A DNA stretch of 64,000 bases from Pontibacter burrus (GTDB lineage Bacteria; Bacteroidota; Bacteroidia; Cytophagales; Hymenobacteraceae): assembly GCF_010686685.1 (NCBI RefSeq), contig NZ_JAAGWD010000008.1, positions 62,001 to 126,000 of the forward strand. The letters are read 5' to 3'. Each line of letters opens with the position of its first letter. Position 1 is the stretch's first letter. Below the pieces are notes generated by a model. That model was given only the letters and a program-made list of their open reading frames with translations, did not search any database and was not told where the DNA came from. The translations under genes and the position numbers were made by a program. Of the stretch, positions 16,402 through 25,861 are shown piece by piece.

Positions 16402-18912
16402 ATGAAAACACTGATAAAAACGCCTGTTAAAACCGAGCTCAACCTGAAGCTTACTGGTGTAGGGCTGATTGTAGTTTCCTTCCTGTTGTTTATGCTTCCG
16501 GAGTGGGGCGTCGGGGCAACTGATGAGGCTTCGTTCGGTCTCTTCTGGATGAACTATAGTCTGACTGCCGTTTACTTTGTCGTAATGCTATCCAAGGGAG
16601 TATTTTCCTTTAAGCGGCCTTTACGACACTTAGAATACCTTTACCTCTACCTCGTACTTTTTATCATCAGTTGCTACGCGCTTAACCGCCAGATGAGCAT
16701 TTTCCAGGATTCTGTTCCCTGGCTCGAAGCTTTCATCACGCTTTTCTGCATAACCCTGATGGGCTATAGTTTCCGGGAGCTGTTACCGAAAAAATTGAAC
16801 CAGGTGCTGCTCTTTGTACTTGGTGCCGGATCTGTGCTGTGGCTATACTATGCTATTTACCTGTTGCCACTTTATATCATCAGTCTTTTTGGGATACTGG
16901 CACTGGGCATGTCACTACATACTTATGTTCCGCTCTGGGTAGTAATTTGTTTGGGGGTTGGGGTGTATAAAGCCGCGGCTGAGGACAGGCAGTACCTGCG
17001 CAGTTTTATAGCCGGAGCCGCATTCCCTATCCTGTTTAGCGTTTTCTATATCTGGCAATGGCAAGACCGTAATGAGCAGCTTGCCTTCAGCGGTAACGAA
17101 TACGTAATTCAGGAAGATGAAACGCTGCCACGCTGGGTAAAATTAAGCCAGCAATTACCTGCCGACTACCTGACCGAACGCATACTAAAGACCGACCTTG
17201 TTTACCAGGTGCCTATCGGGGAGTTTAGCATGTGGGATATGCCCAGGGAGAATTTTGAGGAAGTGAAACGCCACGACCCACTTGTGATCTTATCGGTACT
17301 GTTGCTGGGTGAGCCGAATCTGGACCGGAAAGAAAAGATCAAGATACTGGAAAGCATGTACGACGCACGGCATCAGGCCGAGGAGCGGCTTTGGTCGGGC
17401 AATAACCTGAAAACAGCCAATGTAGTGTCGCAGGTGCGCATTTACCCGAACTATAGACTTGCCTACACCGAGAAGGTGCTACGCGTGCACAACAACATGG
17501 CACACAGCAATAATCAACAGGAAGCAATCTACACCTTTTTCCTGCCCGAAGGCAGCGTAGTTACATCACTTTCGCTCTGGATAAACGGTCGCGAAGAGAA
17601 AGGTTACCTCACTACCAAAAGCAAAGCCCAGACAGCTTACAAAACTATAGTTGGCGTCGAAGCCCGCGACCCATCGGTAGTGCACTGGCAGGAAGGCAAC
17701 AGGGTATCGGTAAGAGTTTTTCCGTGCACGCCGGAAGAAGACCGCCAGTTTAAGATCGGGGTTACCTCTCCCCTTCAGCAGCAGGGCGAAGCGCTTGTTT
17801 ACCAGAACATTTACTTTACCGGTCCAAGCACACAAGGCGCTACCGAGACATCTATGGTTTATTTGGATGAACAGGTAAGCGGCCTCGAGTTACCAGCAAA
17901 CTATAAACTTACGCGCAGCAATACATATAAACGCCAGGGAAACTATAGCCAGGACTGGAGCCTGCGGTTTAACACACCTGTTTTAGCGAACAGCAGTTTC
18001 AGTTTTGCCGGCAACAACTATAGTTTAACTGAACTGCCGCAACAGTTTGTACCATTTGAGCCACAGCAACTTTACCTCGATATAAACGCCAGTTGGTCGG
18101 AGAATGAATTTGAGCAGGTGTGGGAAACGGCAAAACAAAAGCCGGTGTATGTATGGGATGGGAAAATGGTGCAACTGAACGAACAGAACAGGGCAGAACT
18201 ATTTGGCCTGCTGCAACAGCAACGCTACTCATTGTTCCCGCTTCATAAGATCAAAAACCCGGAACAGGCACTGGTTATCAGTAAAAGTAACGGCGTATCT
18301 CCTAACCTCAGCGACCTGAAAGATACCCCATTTGCAGAACAGATGGCGGAAGTGCTGCCGCAACATGCAACTATAAGCGTGTTCTCGCTTGGCGAAAAGT
18401 TATCTCCCTACTTTAAGAGTCTGAAAGAGTTACGGGTAATTGCTCCTATGCACGGCGACACCAAACAACTGGCTACACTACTGCAGAATAAGCAATTCAT
18501 TAACACAACTATAGATCATAACACCGTTCGCCTGGGAGAATCAGGGCTGGCTATAGCTAAGACAAATGCAACTATAGCGGGAGGCACAGCGCCAGATCAT
18601 GTACTGCGTTTATTCACCTATAACCATGTGTTGATGCAGATCGGGGCACGGTATTTCAGTAAGGAATTTATAGAAGACGAACTGATTGCAGAAGCCACGC
18701 AGGCCAATATTGTAAGCCCGGTATCCAGCCTGATCGTGCTGGAAACGCAGGCAGATTACGAGCGGTTCGACATCCAGAAAAGCAAAGACAGCCTGGGAAA
18801 TGCCAGTATGAACGGTTCAGGTGCTGTACCGGAGCCGGAAGAGTGGGCACTTATCATCCTGGCAGTGCTGATCATCGGATTTATCACCTTAAAACCTTAC
18901 TTTCTGAGATGA
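16402..18912 (+). CDS. XrtN-system VIT-domain protein with PEP-CTERM-like tail
   Basis: 836 residues from ATG at 16402 (an in-frame GTG at 16378 is possible). The N-terminal ~210 residues contain six or more membrane helices. A VIT domain follows (VSQVRIYPNYRLAYTEKVLRV...EAIYTFFLPEGSVVTSLSLWINGREEKG...), then a long beta-rich region. The last 27 residues (810-836) form a sorting tail: PEPEEW, a hydrophobic helix, and a basic end (KPYFLR). This combination is that of the dedicated target of exosortase N in Bacteroidota. It overlaps the exosortase gene by 4 bp (ATGA), so enzyme and substrate are translationally coupled. The fate after cleavage is unknown. Confidence 0.87.
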   Translation: MKTLIKTPVKTELNLKLTGVGLIVVSFLLFMLPEWGVGATDEASFGLFWMNYSLTAVYFVVMLSKGVFSFKRPLRHLEYLYLYLVLFIISCYALNRQMSIFQDSVPWLEAFITLFCITLMGYSFRELLPKKLNQVLLFVLGAGSVLWLYYAIYLLPLYIISLFGILALGMSLHTYVPLWVVICLGVGVYKAAAEDRQYLRSFIAGAAFPILFSVFYIWQWQDRNEQLAFSGNEYVIQEDETLPRWVKLSQQLPADYLTERILKTDLVYQVPIGEFSMWDMPRENFEEVKRHDPLVILSVLLLGEPNLDRKEKIKILESMYDARHQAEERLWSGNNLKTANVVSQVRIYPNYRLAYTEKVLRVHNNMAHSNNQQEAIYTFFLPEGSVVTSLSLWINGREEKGYLTTKSKAQTAYKTIVGVEARDPSVVHWQEGNRVSVRVFPCTPEEDRQFKIGVTSPLQQQGEALVYQNIYFTGPSTQGATETSMVYLDEQVSGLELPANYKLTRSNTYKRQGNYSQDWSLRFNTPVLANSSFSFAGNNYSLTELPQQFVPFEPQQLYLDINASWSENEFEQVWETAKQKPVYVWDGKMVQLNEQNRAELFGLLQQQRYSLFPLHKIKNPEQALVISKSNGVSPNLSDLKDTPFAEQMAEVLPQHATISVFSLGEKLSPYFKSLKELRVIAPMHGDTKQLATLLQNKQFINTTIDHNTVRLGESGLAIAKTNATIAGGTAPDHVLRLFTYNHVLMQIGARYFSKEFIEDELIAEATQANIVSPVSSLIVLETQADYERFDIQKSKDSLGNASMNGSGAVPEPEEWALIILAVLIIGFITLKPYFLR

Positions 18913-20288
18913 AGCTAAACACACTGCGCCCTACCGAGCAACTGCTGATTCCTTTGCTGGTTCTTGGCTTGTACCTGGTATTGGGAGCCTTTTTTCTAAG
19001 CAAATACCTGCTTTGGGACAGCCAATGGTTACTGGCTATAGTTCTTGTACCTTTTGTTGCACAGGTGCAGCCTCGTAAATCGCTCTCTTCTGTTTTACTG
19101 ATCACAACTATAGTGCTGGCCATACTTGCTGCTACCCTGCAAAACAGCACTTTATACTTCTTCGCTTTTGTGGTAGCGCTGTGGTGTGGTGCGCAGCTTA
19201 TAGTTGGCAAAATCTCCATCTACCCGCTGTTGCTGCTGGTAGTAGCTTCGCCAATATTTAAGTACATCGCCAACATTATAAGTTTCCCGCTCCGGATGCA
19301 GCTTACCAACTGGGCTGTTACCATACTGAATACGATAGAAAAGCAGGCCGAAGCAGCTGGCAATATTATTCTTGTTGAAGGGAAGGAGTTCGCCGTAGAC
19401 CCGGCGTGTGCCGGGTTATCGATGCTGTCGCTGGCCCTGATTCTGGCTGTTTTTATACTTGCCCACCTGCAACGGACCAACCAGAAAATGCTGCCGCTAT
19501 GGTTTATTGGGTTGATGTTAGGCCTTATGCTGCTGCTTAACCTGGTATCGAACCTACTACGCATCCTGTTGCTGGTCTGGTTTGAGATACTGCCCGGAAA
19601 CCCGCTCCATGATGTGATTGGCTTGCTCTGCTTGCTAGTTTACGCCCTCATTCCCTTTTATTTTGTCTCCAGGTGGCTGCAGCAATTCGTGGTTGTCGGT
19701 TCAAAAAAACCATCACGCAGGTCACGCATCAGTTTAAGGGGCGCTTTGCTTCTGAACTATATTTTACTGCTGATGCTGACAGGAACAGGCTTTAAGATCA
19801 GAGGTGAGAAACCAACTATAGTTTCTGACTTTACAACGCCGGAGCTAACCGGTTTCGAAGCAGCAACTATGGAAAACGGCGTAACAAAGTATAGTAATGA
19901 AGAAGTATTGATTTACCTGAAACCGGTGCAAGCATTTTACTCTACGGAACATCACCCGTTAATCTGCTGGGAAGGAAGCGGCTATAAGTTCCGGCATGTG
20001 CAGCAGCGACAGGTGAGCAACTATAACGTGTATGTGGGCGAACTGCAAAAAGGGAAAGATACTCTCTACACGGCCTGGTGGATGGATAACGGGCAACATC
20101 AAACTATAGACCAATGGGACTGGCGCACACGCATGCTGAAAGGCGAAGCGAAGTTCAGGCTGGTGAATGTTACTGTTGCGCAAAAGCAGAAACTTGCCGA
20201 AGCTATAGTTACGCTCATCGAAAGCCAGAACAACTATAGTCACACAACTATTACATTGGCTGATGCTGCAAACAAATCTCAACTATAG
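18909..20288 (+). CDS. xrtN: Exosortase N with fused EpsI-like C-terminal domain
   Basis: 459 residues from ATG at 18909. About eight membrane helices contain the exosortase transpeptidase residues: Cys167 in DPACAGLSML, Arg218 in NLLRILLLVW and His234 in NPLHDVIG. After residue ~300 there is a soluble domain resembling EpsI/DUF3485 (HHPLICWEGSGYKF, WWMDNGQHQT), a fusion typical of several exosortases. By family knowledge it recognises a PEP-like motif and cleaves or transfers the tail of the preceding gene product. No other PEP-CTERM protein is seen in the window, consistent with a one-enzyme, one-substrate system. The XrtN subtype rests on the VIT partner and tail. Confidence 0.87.
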   Translation: MKLNTLRPTEQLLIPLLVLGLYLVLGAFFLSKYLLWDSQWLLAIVLVPFVAQVQPRKSLSSVLLITTIVLAILAATLQNSTLYFFAFVVALWCGAQLIVGKISIYPLLLLVVASPIFKYIANIISFPLRMQLTNWAVTILNTIEKQAEAAGNIILVEGKEFAVDPACAGLSMLSLALILAVFILAHLQRTNQKMLPLWFIGLMLGLMLLLNLVSNLLRILLLVWFEILPGNPLHDVIGLLCLLVYALIPFYFVSRWLQQFVVVGSKKPSRRSRISLRGALLLNYILLLMLTGTGFKIRGEKPTIVSDFTTPELTGFEAATMENGVTKYSNEEVLIYLKPVQAFYSTEHHPLICWEGSGYKFRHVQQRQVSNYNVYVGELQKGKDTLYTAWWMDNGQHQTIDQWDWRTRMLKGEAKFRLVNVTVAQKQKLAEAIVTLIESQNNYSHTTITLADAANKSQL

Positions 20289-20357
20289 GCATCGGGTTTC
20301 TGCAGAATTTTCGGACCTTTGCAGCCGAATTCATTTAACCTATAGTTTCTTACATCA

Positions 20358-21152
20358 ATGGCATTTAAGGCGCTTAAAAAATTAATATTGGCAGGTTTGT
20401 TCCTGTATATGCCGCTTCAGTCGATGGCCTGGGGCATGCTGGGGCACCGCGTAGTAGGCGAAATTGCAGAACGTAACCTGAGCTGCAAAGCAAAAAAACA
20501 GGTAAAGAAAATCCTGGGATCGGAGTCGATCGCGATGGCCAGCAACTGGGCCGACTTTGTAAAATCGGAACCGAGCTACAAGTACCTGGATACCTGGCAT
20601 TACATCAACTTTAAGTCTGGCCTGAACAAGGACGAGTTTATGACTGCCCTTGCCCAGGACACTTCAGTAAACATCAACACCAAGCTGAATATGCTGGTTG
20701 CAGAGCTGAAAAAGAAAGACCTGCCGATGGAGAAAAAGAAGATGTACCTGCGCCTGGTGATCCACATGGTAGGCGATCTACATCAGCCAATGCACACGGG
20801 CAGGCCGGAGGATTTAGGTGGCAACCGTGTAAAACTGTTCTGGTTCGGAGAGCCAACCAACCTGCACCGCCTCTGGGACAGCGACCTGATCGAATCACAA
20901 GCGCTAAGCTACACCGAGTACAGCACACACCTGAACCACACTACCAAAGCCCAGCGCAAACAGTGGATGAAGCAACCAATAAGCCAGTGGCTGTACGACT
21001 CTTACCTGATCAGCAATAAGATTTACAGCGAAATAGAACCGGAGCAAAAACTTAGCTACCGCTACAACTACGATAACCTGGAAACCTTGAACACACAGCT
21101 GTTGAAAGGTGGTATCCGTCTGGCAGGTTTGCTAAACGAGATATTCGGGTAA
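20358..21152 (+). CDS. S1/P1-type zinc nuclease, secreted
   Basis: 264 residues. Signal peptide ends at SMA, placing the zinc-binding tryptophan at the mature N-terminus (AWGMLGHRVVGEIAE), as in P1 nuclease. Further ligand motifs: NWADF, DTWHYINF, HMVGDLHQPMHTG and NLHRLWDSDLI. The family cuts single-stranded nucleic acids and 3' nucleotides with three zinc ions, probably in the periplasm for phosphate or nucleoside scavenging. It is separated from the CRISPR locus by a terminator, so proximity to cas9 is not evidence of a joint role. Confidence 0.93.
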   Translation: MAFKALKKLILAGLFLYMPLQSMAWGMLGHRVVGEIAERNLSCKAKKQVKKILGSESIAMASNWADFVKSEPSYKYLDTWHYINFKSGLNKDEFMTALAQDTSVNINTKLNMLVAELKKKDLPMEKKKMYLRLVIHMVGDLHQPMHTGRPEDLGGNRVKLFWFGEPTNLHRLWDSDLIESQALSYTEYSTHLNHTTKAQRKQWMKQPISQWLYDSYLISNKIYSEIEPEQKLSYRYNYDNLETLNTQLLKGGIRLAGLLNEIFG

Positions 21153-21171
21153 AATACCTTACCAATTATAG

Positions 21172-21209
21172 AAAAAGCCTTTCTGCAACTATAGCAGGAA
21201 GGCTTTTTT
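21172..21209 (+). terminator. Intrinsic terminator after the S1/P1 nuclease gene
   Basis: Stem AAAAAGCCTT-CTGC / GCAG-AAGGCTTTTTT with an AACTATA loop and a T-run. Confidence 0.83.
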
Positions 21210-21226
21210 GATTATCCGGTGTTATA

Positions 21227-21324
21227 AACAAAAATGGGCGCTACCTAAGCAACGCCCAAGACTTTCGTCTACGGGTGTGTTTCACCCTTATTGTGACAAG
21301 ATTTCAGAGATTATTTTGTCATTG
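21227..21324 (-). ncRNA. tracrRNA of the type II-C CRISPR system
   Basis: Read leftward on the minus strand. The anti-repeat occupies 21291-21312 and is complementary to the array repeat at 20 of 22 positions (two adjacent mismatches, a likely bulge). It is followed by three hairpins: GGGTG/CACCC (about 21271-21287), AGAC-GAAA-GTCT with a GNRA-type loop (21260-21271), and a 9-bp GGGCGTTGC/GTAGCGCCC stem (21237-21258) leading into TTTTTG, an intrinsic terminator. The 5' end near 21324 is placed from the promoter at 21331-21361. Antirepeat, nexus-like hairpins and terminator in this order are the standard tracrRNA plan. The exact ends are estimates. Confidence 0.88.
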
Positions 21325-21330
21325 TTAATA

Positions 21331-21361
21331 CAAATATATATATTGATATTACAATAACAAA
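21331..21361 (-). promoter_or_regulatory. Promoter of the tracrRNA
   Basis: On the minus strand: TTTG (complement of 21358-21361), exactly 19 bases, then TATATTTG (complement of 21331-21338). This is a full match to the Bacteroidota sigma-70 consensus TTTG/TAnnTTTG. It lies within 40 bp of the cas9 start codon and points away from it. Confidence 0.78.
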
Positions 21362-21370
21362 TTATTTGCT

Positions 21371-24300
21371 ATGAAAACTTTAGGACTTGATCTGGGCACC
21401 AATTCTATTGGCTGGTCAGTTGTGGATGCCTCACAAAAAGTAATACTCGGCGCTGGCTCCCATATATTTCAGGAAGGTGTAAACATTGATGCCAAAAGCA
21501 AAGCGGAAACACCCAAGAATGCTAAACGACGCGAGTACCGTCAAAAACGTCGACAGCTGTTTCGCAGGAAGTTTAGAAACAACCTGCTACAAAAAGCACT
21601 GAAACAAGCTTCATTAATGCCCGCTTCCCTTGAAGAGAATGATGCCTACTGGCAAGGCTGTCCATATCAACTTCGAAAGAAAGCATTATCTGAGCCACTC
21701 ACAGCACATGAAATAGGTCGTGTTATCTTTCATCTAAATCAGCGCCGTGGCTTTAAAAGTAATCGTAAATCTGGTAGTAACGAAGAAGGCGCTCTGTACA
21801 AAGGTGGAAACGGTAAAACAGGCATAGACGACACATTGGCCGATTGGCAAAATGGTGATTTTAGAACATTTGGGGAATACCTGGCTTCACTGGATCCGCA
21901 CCTGCAACGCCTGCGTAACCGCTATACTTTGCGTAGCTGGTATGAGCGGGAGTTGGAAGAGATCTGGCAGGTACAACAACGGTATCATCCGGATAAACTC
22001 ACCCCAGAGCTGAAGAAGCAACTTGCTTGCCCTGATTTTGGAATCGTGTTTTACCAGCGCCCGCTCAAGTCGCAGAAGCACCTGGTAGGCAAATGTACCC
22101 TGGAGCCCCAGAAACCGCGTGTGCCGGTATGCCACCCTGATTTTGAAGAGTTCAGGATGTGGCAGATCATCAATAACCTGCAGGTAGCCGGACCGGGCAG
22201 GTTTAACGAACTGCTCGACGATGAAGAAAAGACGAAGCTGGTAGAGCTGTTTTATACAAGAGACAAGATCAAGATCAGCGACATACGCAAAAAGCTGAAA
22301 CTGACGGAAGATTATACTTTTAACTACGAAGAGAAAGAACAATTTACCGGCAACGAGACAAGTATAAAGCTTTCCAAATTGTTCGGAAAAGCTGCCTGGG
22401 ATGCCCTGCCCGACGAAGACAAAACCCTGCGTACTTCCAAGACGGAAGAGAAAAGTATAAGCAAGTTAGATGTATGGCATACGCTTTACTTTGCCCAGGA
22501 CCAGGACTGGCTGCAAAAATATGCAGCAGAGAAGTGGGGCTTTACAGATGAGCAACTATCTAAACTGTCGAAAACGCACTTGAAAGAAGGCTATGGCAGC
22601 CTAAGTCTCAATGCTATTCGCAAAATGCTCCCTTTACTGCGCCAGGGAATTAAATATGATAAAGCCGCGCTACAGGCAGGCTATCATCACAGCCAGATTA
22701 GTGAGTATAAAACTGGCCTGGAAAAGCTGGAAACACCCAAAAACCTGCGCAACCCGATTGTACAGCAGGCGCTCTATGAGCTGCGAACACTTGTAAACCA
22801 ACTTATACAGCAGTACGGCAAATTTGATATTATCCGTGTTGAGCTGGCCCGTGATCTGAAAGTTTCGGCTACCAAACGTGCTGACATTCGCATAGAACAG
22901 TTCAAGAACAGAGCTCGTAACGACCGGTATTACCAGGAATTGGTGCAGCAGGGTGTTCAGCGGCCAAGCAAGAACGATATAGACAAATACCTGCTTTGGG
23001 AAGAATGCAAGAAGACCTGTCCTTATACTGGGCAAGCGATCAGCTTTAACGACTTGTTCTTGCACGGTCGCTTCGACATTGAACACATCCTGCCCTATAG
23101 CCGAACACTTGATGACAGCATAGCCAATAAGACACTTTGCGAGAAAGGCTTTAACATCAAAAAAGGAAACCAGACGCCGCACGAGTGCTTGAGCGGCGAC
23201 CAAGCCAACTATATGCTGGTACTGGAGCGCGTACAGAAACACATGCCGCGCAAACTTGCTAGGTTTAAACAGGAGAAACTTGATGAAGATTTTGCGCAGA
23301 AGCAGCTAAACGACACACGCTACATCAGTAAAGAAGCACGAGCCTACCTGAAAAGTATTTGTGACCGTGTAGATGTGACTACCGGTACAGCAACAGCACC
23401 ATTGCGCCACTTCTGGGGCCTGAACTCTATCTTGAACGAAGGGAGAAACAAGAAAACCCGCGACGATCATCGCCACCATGCTGTAGATGCCCTTGTAGTT
23501 GCCCTAACTACCCCTGGTATACTCCGCGAATTGAGCAACTGGAACAAACTGGACCGCTCTCCACAGATGCATAACTTCGAAATGCCATGGGATACCTTTT
23601 ACCGTGACGCCAGAACAGCTATAGAAAACATATTAGTATCGCAGAAAAAGAACGGCAAGACTGTTACATCCTGGAACAGGAAAGTGAAGGACAAAGATGG
23701 TAAAACAACCACGCAACGGCAGGTAGCAGCAAGGGGGCAGTTGCATAAGGAAACTGTGTACGGCAAACGGCAAGACCTGCAAGGCAAAGAATTTTATGCA
23801 GTTCGTAAGAGTCTGGAAACACTTACGCCTGCCATGATCGGCAAAATAGTGGACCCAGTTGTACGCGAGATTGTAAAAGACAGGCTGCGTGCCTTCGGAG
23901 TGGACCCAGATTCAAAGAAGTTTGAAATACCGAAAACAGCCTTTAATGAGCCGCTGTATATGCCAAACATTAAAGGCAAAAGCGGCAGGCAAAACCAAAT
24001 TAAAAAGGTGCGCATTCGGGAGAATTCTTCCGGAATGGTGAAGCTAAAACAGGATATTAACCAGTGGGTAGAGCCGGGCAGCAACCACCACGTAGCAATT
24101 TACCAGGATGAACAGGGGAAACTGCATGAGCGGGTTGTTACTTTCTATGAGGCAGTTGAACGAAAAAAACAGGGCATTCCAGTAGTACAACCTACCACTG
24201 TTGAGGGTTATACATTGGCGCAGACACTTCAGATAAATGACATGTTCCTGCTCGGGCTTACGGAAGAAGACATCAATTGGCATGGCCCTAACCTGCACAG

Positions 24301-24487
24301 GCTGCTGAACCCCTACTTATATCGAGTGCAAAAGCTATCTTCTGGTGATTATTCTTTTAGATTACATATAGCATCCACAATTGAACATTCGGCTGAGGAA
24401 ATAAGAATTCGTAGTATGAAAGCTTGGGAACAGCAGAATCCCATCAAGGTGCAAATCACACCAACCGGTCAGCTAAAGAAGCTATAA
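21371..24487 (+). CDS. cas9: Type II-C Cas9 endonuclease
   Basis: 1038 residues, the compact II-C size. RuvC-I: MKTLGLDLGTNSIGWSVVD with Asp7. Arg-rich bridge helix about residues 50-70. RuvC-II: IIRVELARDL with Glu491. HNH: FDIEHILPYSRTLDDSIANK with catalytic His572 and the metal-binding Asn595 region. RuvC-III: DDHRHHAVDALVVAL with His703 and Asp706. All expected catalytic residues are present, so the nuclease should be active. The C-terminal ~330 residues hold wedge and PAM-interacting parts. With crRNA and tracrRNA it cuts matching double-stranded DNA next to a PAM, which cannot be read from the sequence. First gene of cas9-cas1-cas2; no csn2 or cas4, hence subtype II-C. Confidence 0.97.
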   Translation: MKTLGLDLGTNSIGWSVVDASQKVILGAGSHIFQEGVNIDAKSKAETPKNAKRREYRQKRRQLFRRKFRNNLLQKALKQASLMPASLEENDAYWQGCPYQLRKKALSEPLTAHEIGRVIFHLNQRRGFKSNRKSGSNEEGALYKGGNGKTGIDDTLADWQNGDFRTFGEYLASLDPHLQRLRNRYTLRSWYERELEEIWQVQQRYHPDKLTPELKKQLACPDFGIVFYQRPLKSQKHLVGKCTLEPQKPRVPVCHPDFEEFRMWQIINNLQVAGPGRFNELLDDEEKTKLVELFYTRDKIKISDIRKKLKLTEDYTFNYEEKEQFTGNETSIKLSKLFGKAAWDALPDEDKTLRTSKTEEKSISKLDVWHTLYFAQDQDWLQKYAAEKWGFTDEQLSKLSKTHLKEGYGSLSLNAIRKMLPLLRQGIKYDKAALQAGYHHSQISEYKTGLEKLETPKNLRNPIVQQALYELRTLVNQLIQQYGKFDIIRVELARDLKVSATKRADIRIEQFKNRARNDRYYQELVQQGVQRPSKNDIDKYLLWEECKKTCPYTGQAISFNDLFLHGRFDIEHILPYSRTLDDSIANKTLCEKGFNIKKGNQTPHECLSGDQANYMLVLERVQKHMPRKLARFKQEKLDEDFAQKQLNDTRYISKEARAYLKSICDRVDVTTGTATAPLRHFWGLNSILNEGRNKKTRDDHRHHAVDALVVALTTPGILRELSNWNKLDRSPQMHNFEMPWDTFYRDARTAIENILVSQKKNGKTVTSWNRKVKDKDGKTTTQRQVAARGQLHKETVYGKRQDLQGKEFYAVRKSLETLTPAMIGKIVDPVVREIVKDRLRAFGVDPDSKKFEIPKTAFNEPLYMPNIKGKSGRQNQIKKVRIRENSSGMVKLKQDINQWVEPGSNHHVAIYQDEQGKLHERVVTFYEAVERKKQGIPVVQPTTVEGYTLAQTLQINDMFLLGLTEEDINWHGPNLHRLLNPYLYRVQKLSSGDYSFRLHIASTIEHSAEEIRIRSMKAWEQQNPIKVQITPTGQLKKL

Positions 24488-24490
24488 TCT

Positions 24491-25393
24491 ATGCTGAAAC
24501 GGACGATATACTTAGGCTCTCCGCTGGATATGAACATCCGACTGGAGCAGCTGGTGCTCGTGAACCGCGAAACCGGAGAATTGAATAAGGTGCCAGTTGA
24601 AGATGTAGGCGTATTGGTGCTGGATCATCCGGAATTAATCTACTCACAAGCCGTGATGCAGAAGCTACTGGATAATAACACAGCCGTTATTTACTGCGAC
24701 GAGAAACACCACCCTACCGGATTGCTCCTGCCATTATGTGGCCACTCGGTGCAGAACGAACGGTTCCGGCAGCAGCTGTCAGCCAAAAAGCCTTTGCAGA
24801 AACAGCTCTGGCAGCAAACGGTACAAGCCAAAATACGAAACCAGGCATTGCTGCTTCGTTACCACGACTTGCCCCACGAGCCGCTGCTACGCTTCTGGAA
24901 AGATGTGCGCAGCGGAGACAGTACGAATCTGGAAGCACGGGCAGCCCGGCACTACTGGCAGTACCTGTTCTCGCCCCTACCCTTCCGTCGCGACCGCTTC
25001 GGCGATGCACCTAACAATCTGCTCAACTATGGTTATGCCATACTTCGGGCTGCGGTAGCGCGGGCGCTTGTTAGTTCTGGTCTATTGCCAACTATAGGCA
25101 TACATCACCATAATCGTTACAACGCCTACTGCCTTGCTGATGATATTATGGAGCCTTACCGCCCAGTGGTAGATAGCGCCGTGAAGCAACTTATCAGTGA
25201 CCATGCTGACTGCAGCATACTTACCAAACCAATGAAAGCGACATTGCTGCAGGTACTGACGCATGATGTGCGGGTGAATGGCGAAGTAAGTCCGCTATTA
25301 GTGGCACTGAACAAAACTACTACTTCGCTGGTAGGCTGCTTTGCCGGGGAGCGAGACGAAATAAGTTACCCTGAACTATGCAAAACAGACTAA
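24491..25393 (+). CDS. cas1: Cas1 spacer integrase (type II)
   Basis: 300 residues, starting 3 bp after cas9. Metal ligands are in place: Glu148 in STNLEARAARHYWQYLF, the His205-207 cluster in TIGIHHHNRYNAY, and the acidic DDIMEPYRPVVD segment (Glu221). The protein forms Cas1-Cas2 complexes that insert new spacers at the array; in type II systems Cas9 and tracrRNA help choose them. Overlaps cas2 by 16 bp. Confidence 0.96.
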   Translation: MLKRTIYLGSPLDMNIRLEQLVLVNRETGELNKVPVEDVGVLVLDHPELIYSQAVMQKLLDNNTAVIYCDEKHHPTGLLLPLCGHSVQNERFRQQLSAKKPLQKQLWQQTVQAKIRNQALLLRYHDLPHEPLLRFWKDVRSGDSTNLEARAARHYWQYLFSPLPFRRDRFGDAPNNLLNYGYAILRAAVARALVSSGLLPTIGIHHHNRYNAYCLADDIMEPYRPVVDSAVKQLISDHADCSILTKPMKATLLQVLTHDVRVNGEVSPLLVALNKTTTSLVGCFAGERDEISYPELCKTD

Positions 25394-25713
25394 ACGCCTA
25401 TCGCAGCATGTGGCTATTCGTATTTTTCGATCTACCTACTGAAACCAAACAAGATAAAAAGGAATATACCACCTTCCGGAAGCGGCTGCAGAAAGACGGG
25501 TTTAGCATGATGCAGTACTCTGTATACACTCGCCACTGCGCCAGCCGCGAAAGTGCCGATGTGCATGTTAGTCGTGTAAAGCAAATGCTGCCTCCAAAGG
25601 GCTTGGTAACTATAGCCCAATTCACTGACAAGCAATATAGTCGTATCATCAACTTCTGGGGCAATGGTCGGAAGGCAGTAACTCCTGCCCCAAAACAACT
25701 CGAAATGTTCTAA
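25378..25713 (+). CDS. cas2: Cas2 (type II)
   Basis: 111 residues from ATG at 25378, inside the end of cas1; an alternative start is the Met 10 residues later (25408), which begins the family core MWLFVFFDLPTET. The pattern FRKRLQKDGFSMMQYSVYTR and the C-terminal VTIAQFTDKQYSRIINF strand fit type II Cas2. It forms the central dimer of the Cas1-Cas2 integrase. Followed immediately by a hairpin that works best as a terminator for transcription arriving from the array. Confidence 0.94.
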   Translation: MQNRLNAYRSMWLFVFFDLPTETKQDKKEYTTFRKRLQKDGFSMMQYSVYTRHCASRESADVHVSRVKQMLPPKGLVTIAQFTDKQYSRIINFWGNGRKAVTPAPKQLEMF

Positions 25714-25752
25714 AACAAAAAGCCCCGCCAAAGTGTCAGTTCTGGCGGGGCT
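25712..25752 (-). terminator. Intrinsic terminator facing the CRISPR array
   Basis: Perfect 10-bp stem AGCCCCGCCA / TGGCGGGGCT (25721-25730 and 25743-25752). On the minus strand the stem is followed by TTTTTGTTTT, a proper U-tract; on the plus strand only CTTCTG follows. It is therefore better suited to end leftward array transcription than cas operon transcription, although it may serve both. Confidence 0.78.
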
Positions 25753-25861
25753 TCTGTATTAAAAAACATAAAACATGTAATCGCAAACAAGCGTGAGAAG
25801 CTTTTCTAGCAAGCAAAACACCTTGTAAGGCATTAGCATACAACATTTTAAAGCATTAACT

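Noticed and set aside
20358-21152. S1/P1 nuclease as a CRISPR accessory protein
   Set aside because: It has a signal peptide and its own terminator before the tracrRNA; proximity is likely chance.
25712-25752. Hairpin after cas2 as a simple cas operon terminator
   Set aside because: The U-tract is on the minus-strand side, so it fits array transcription better; dual use not excluded.
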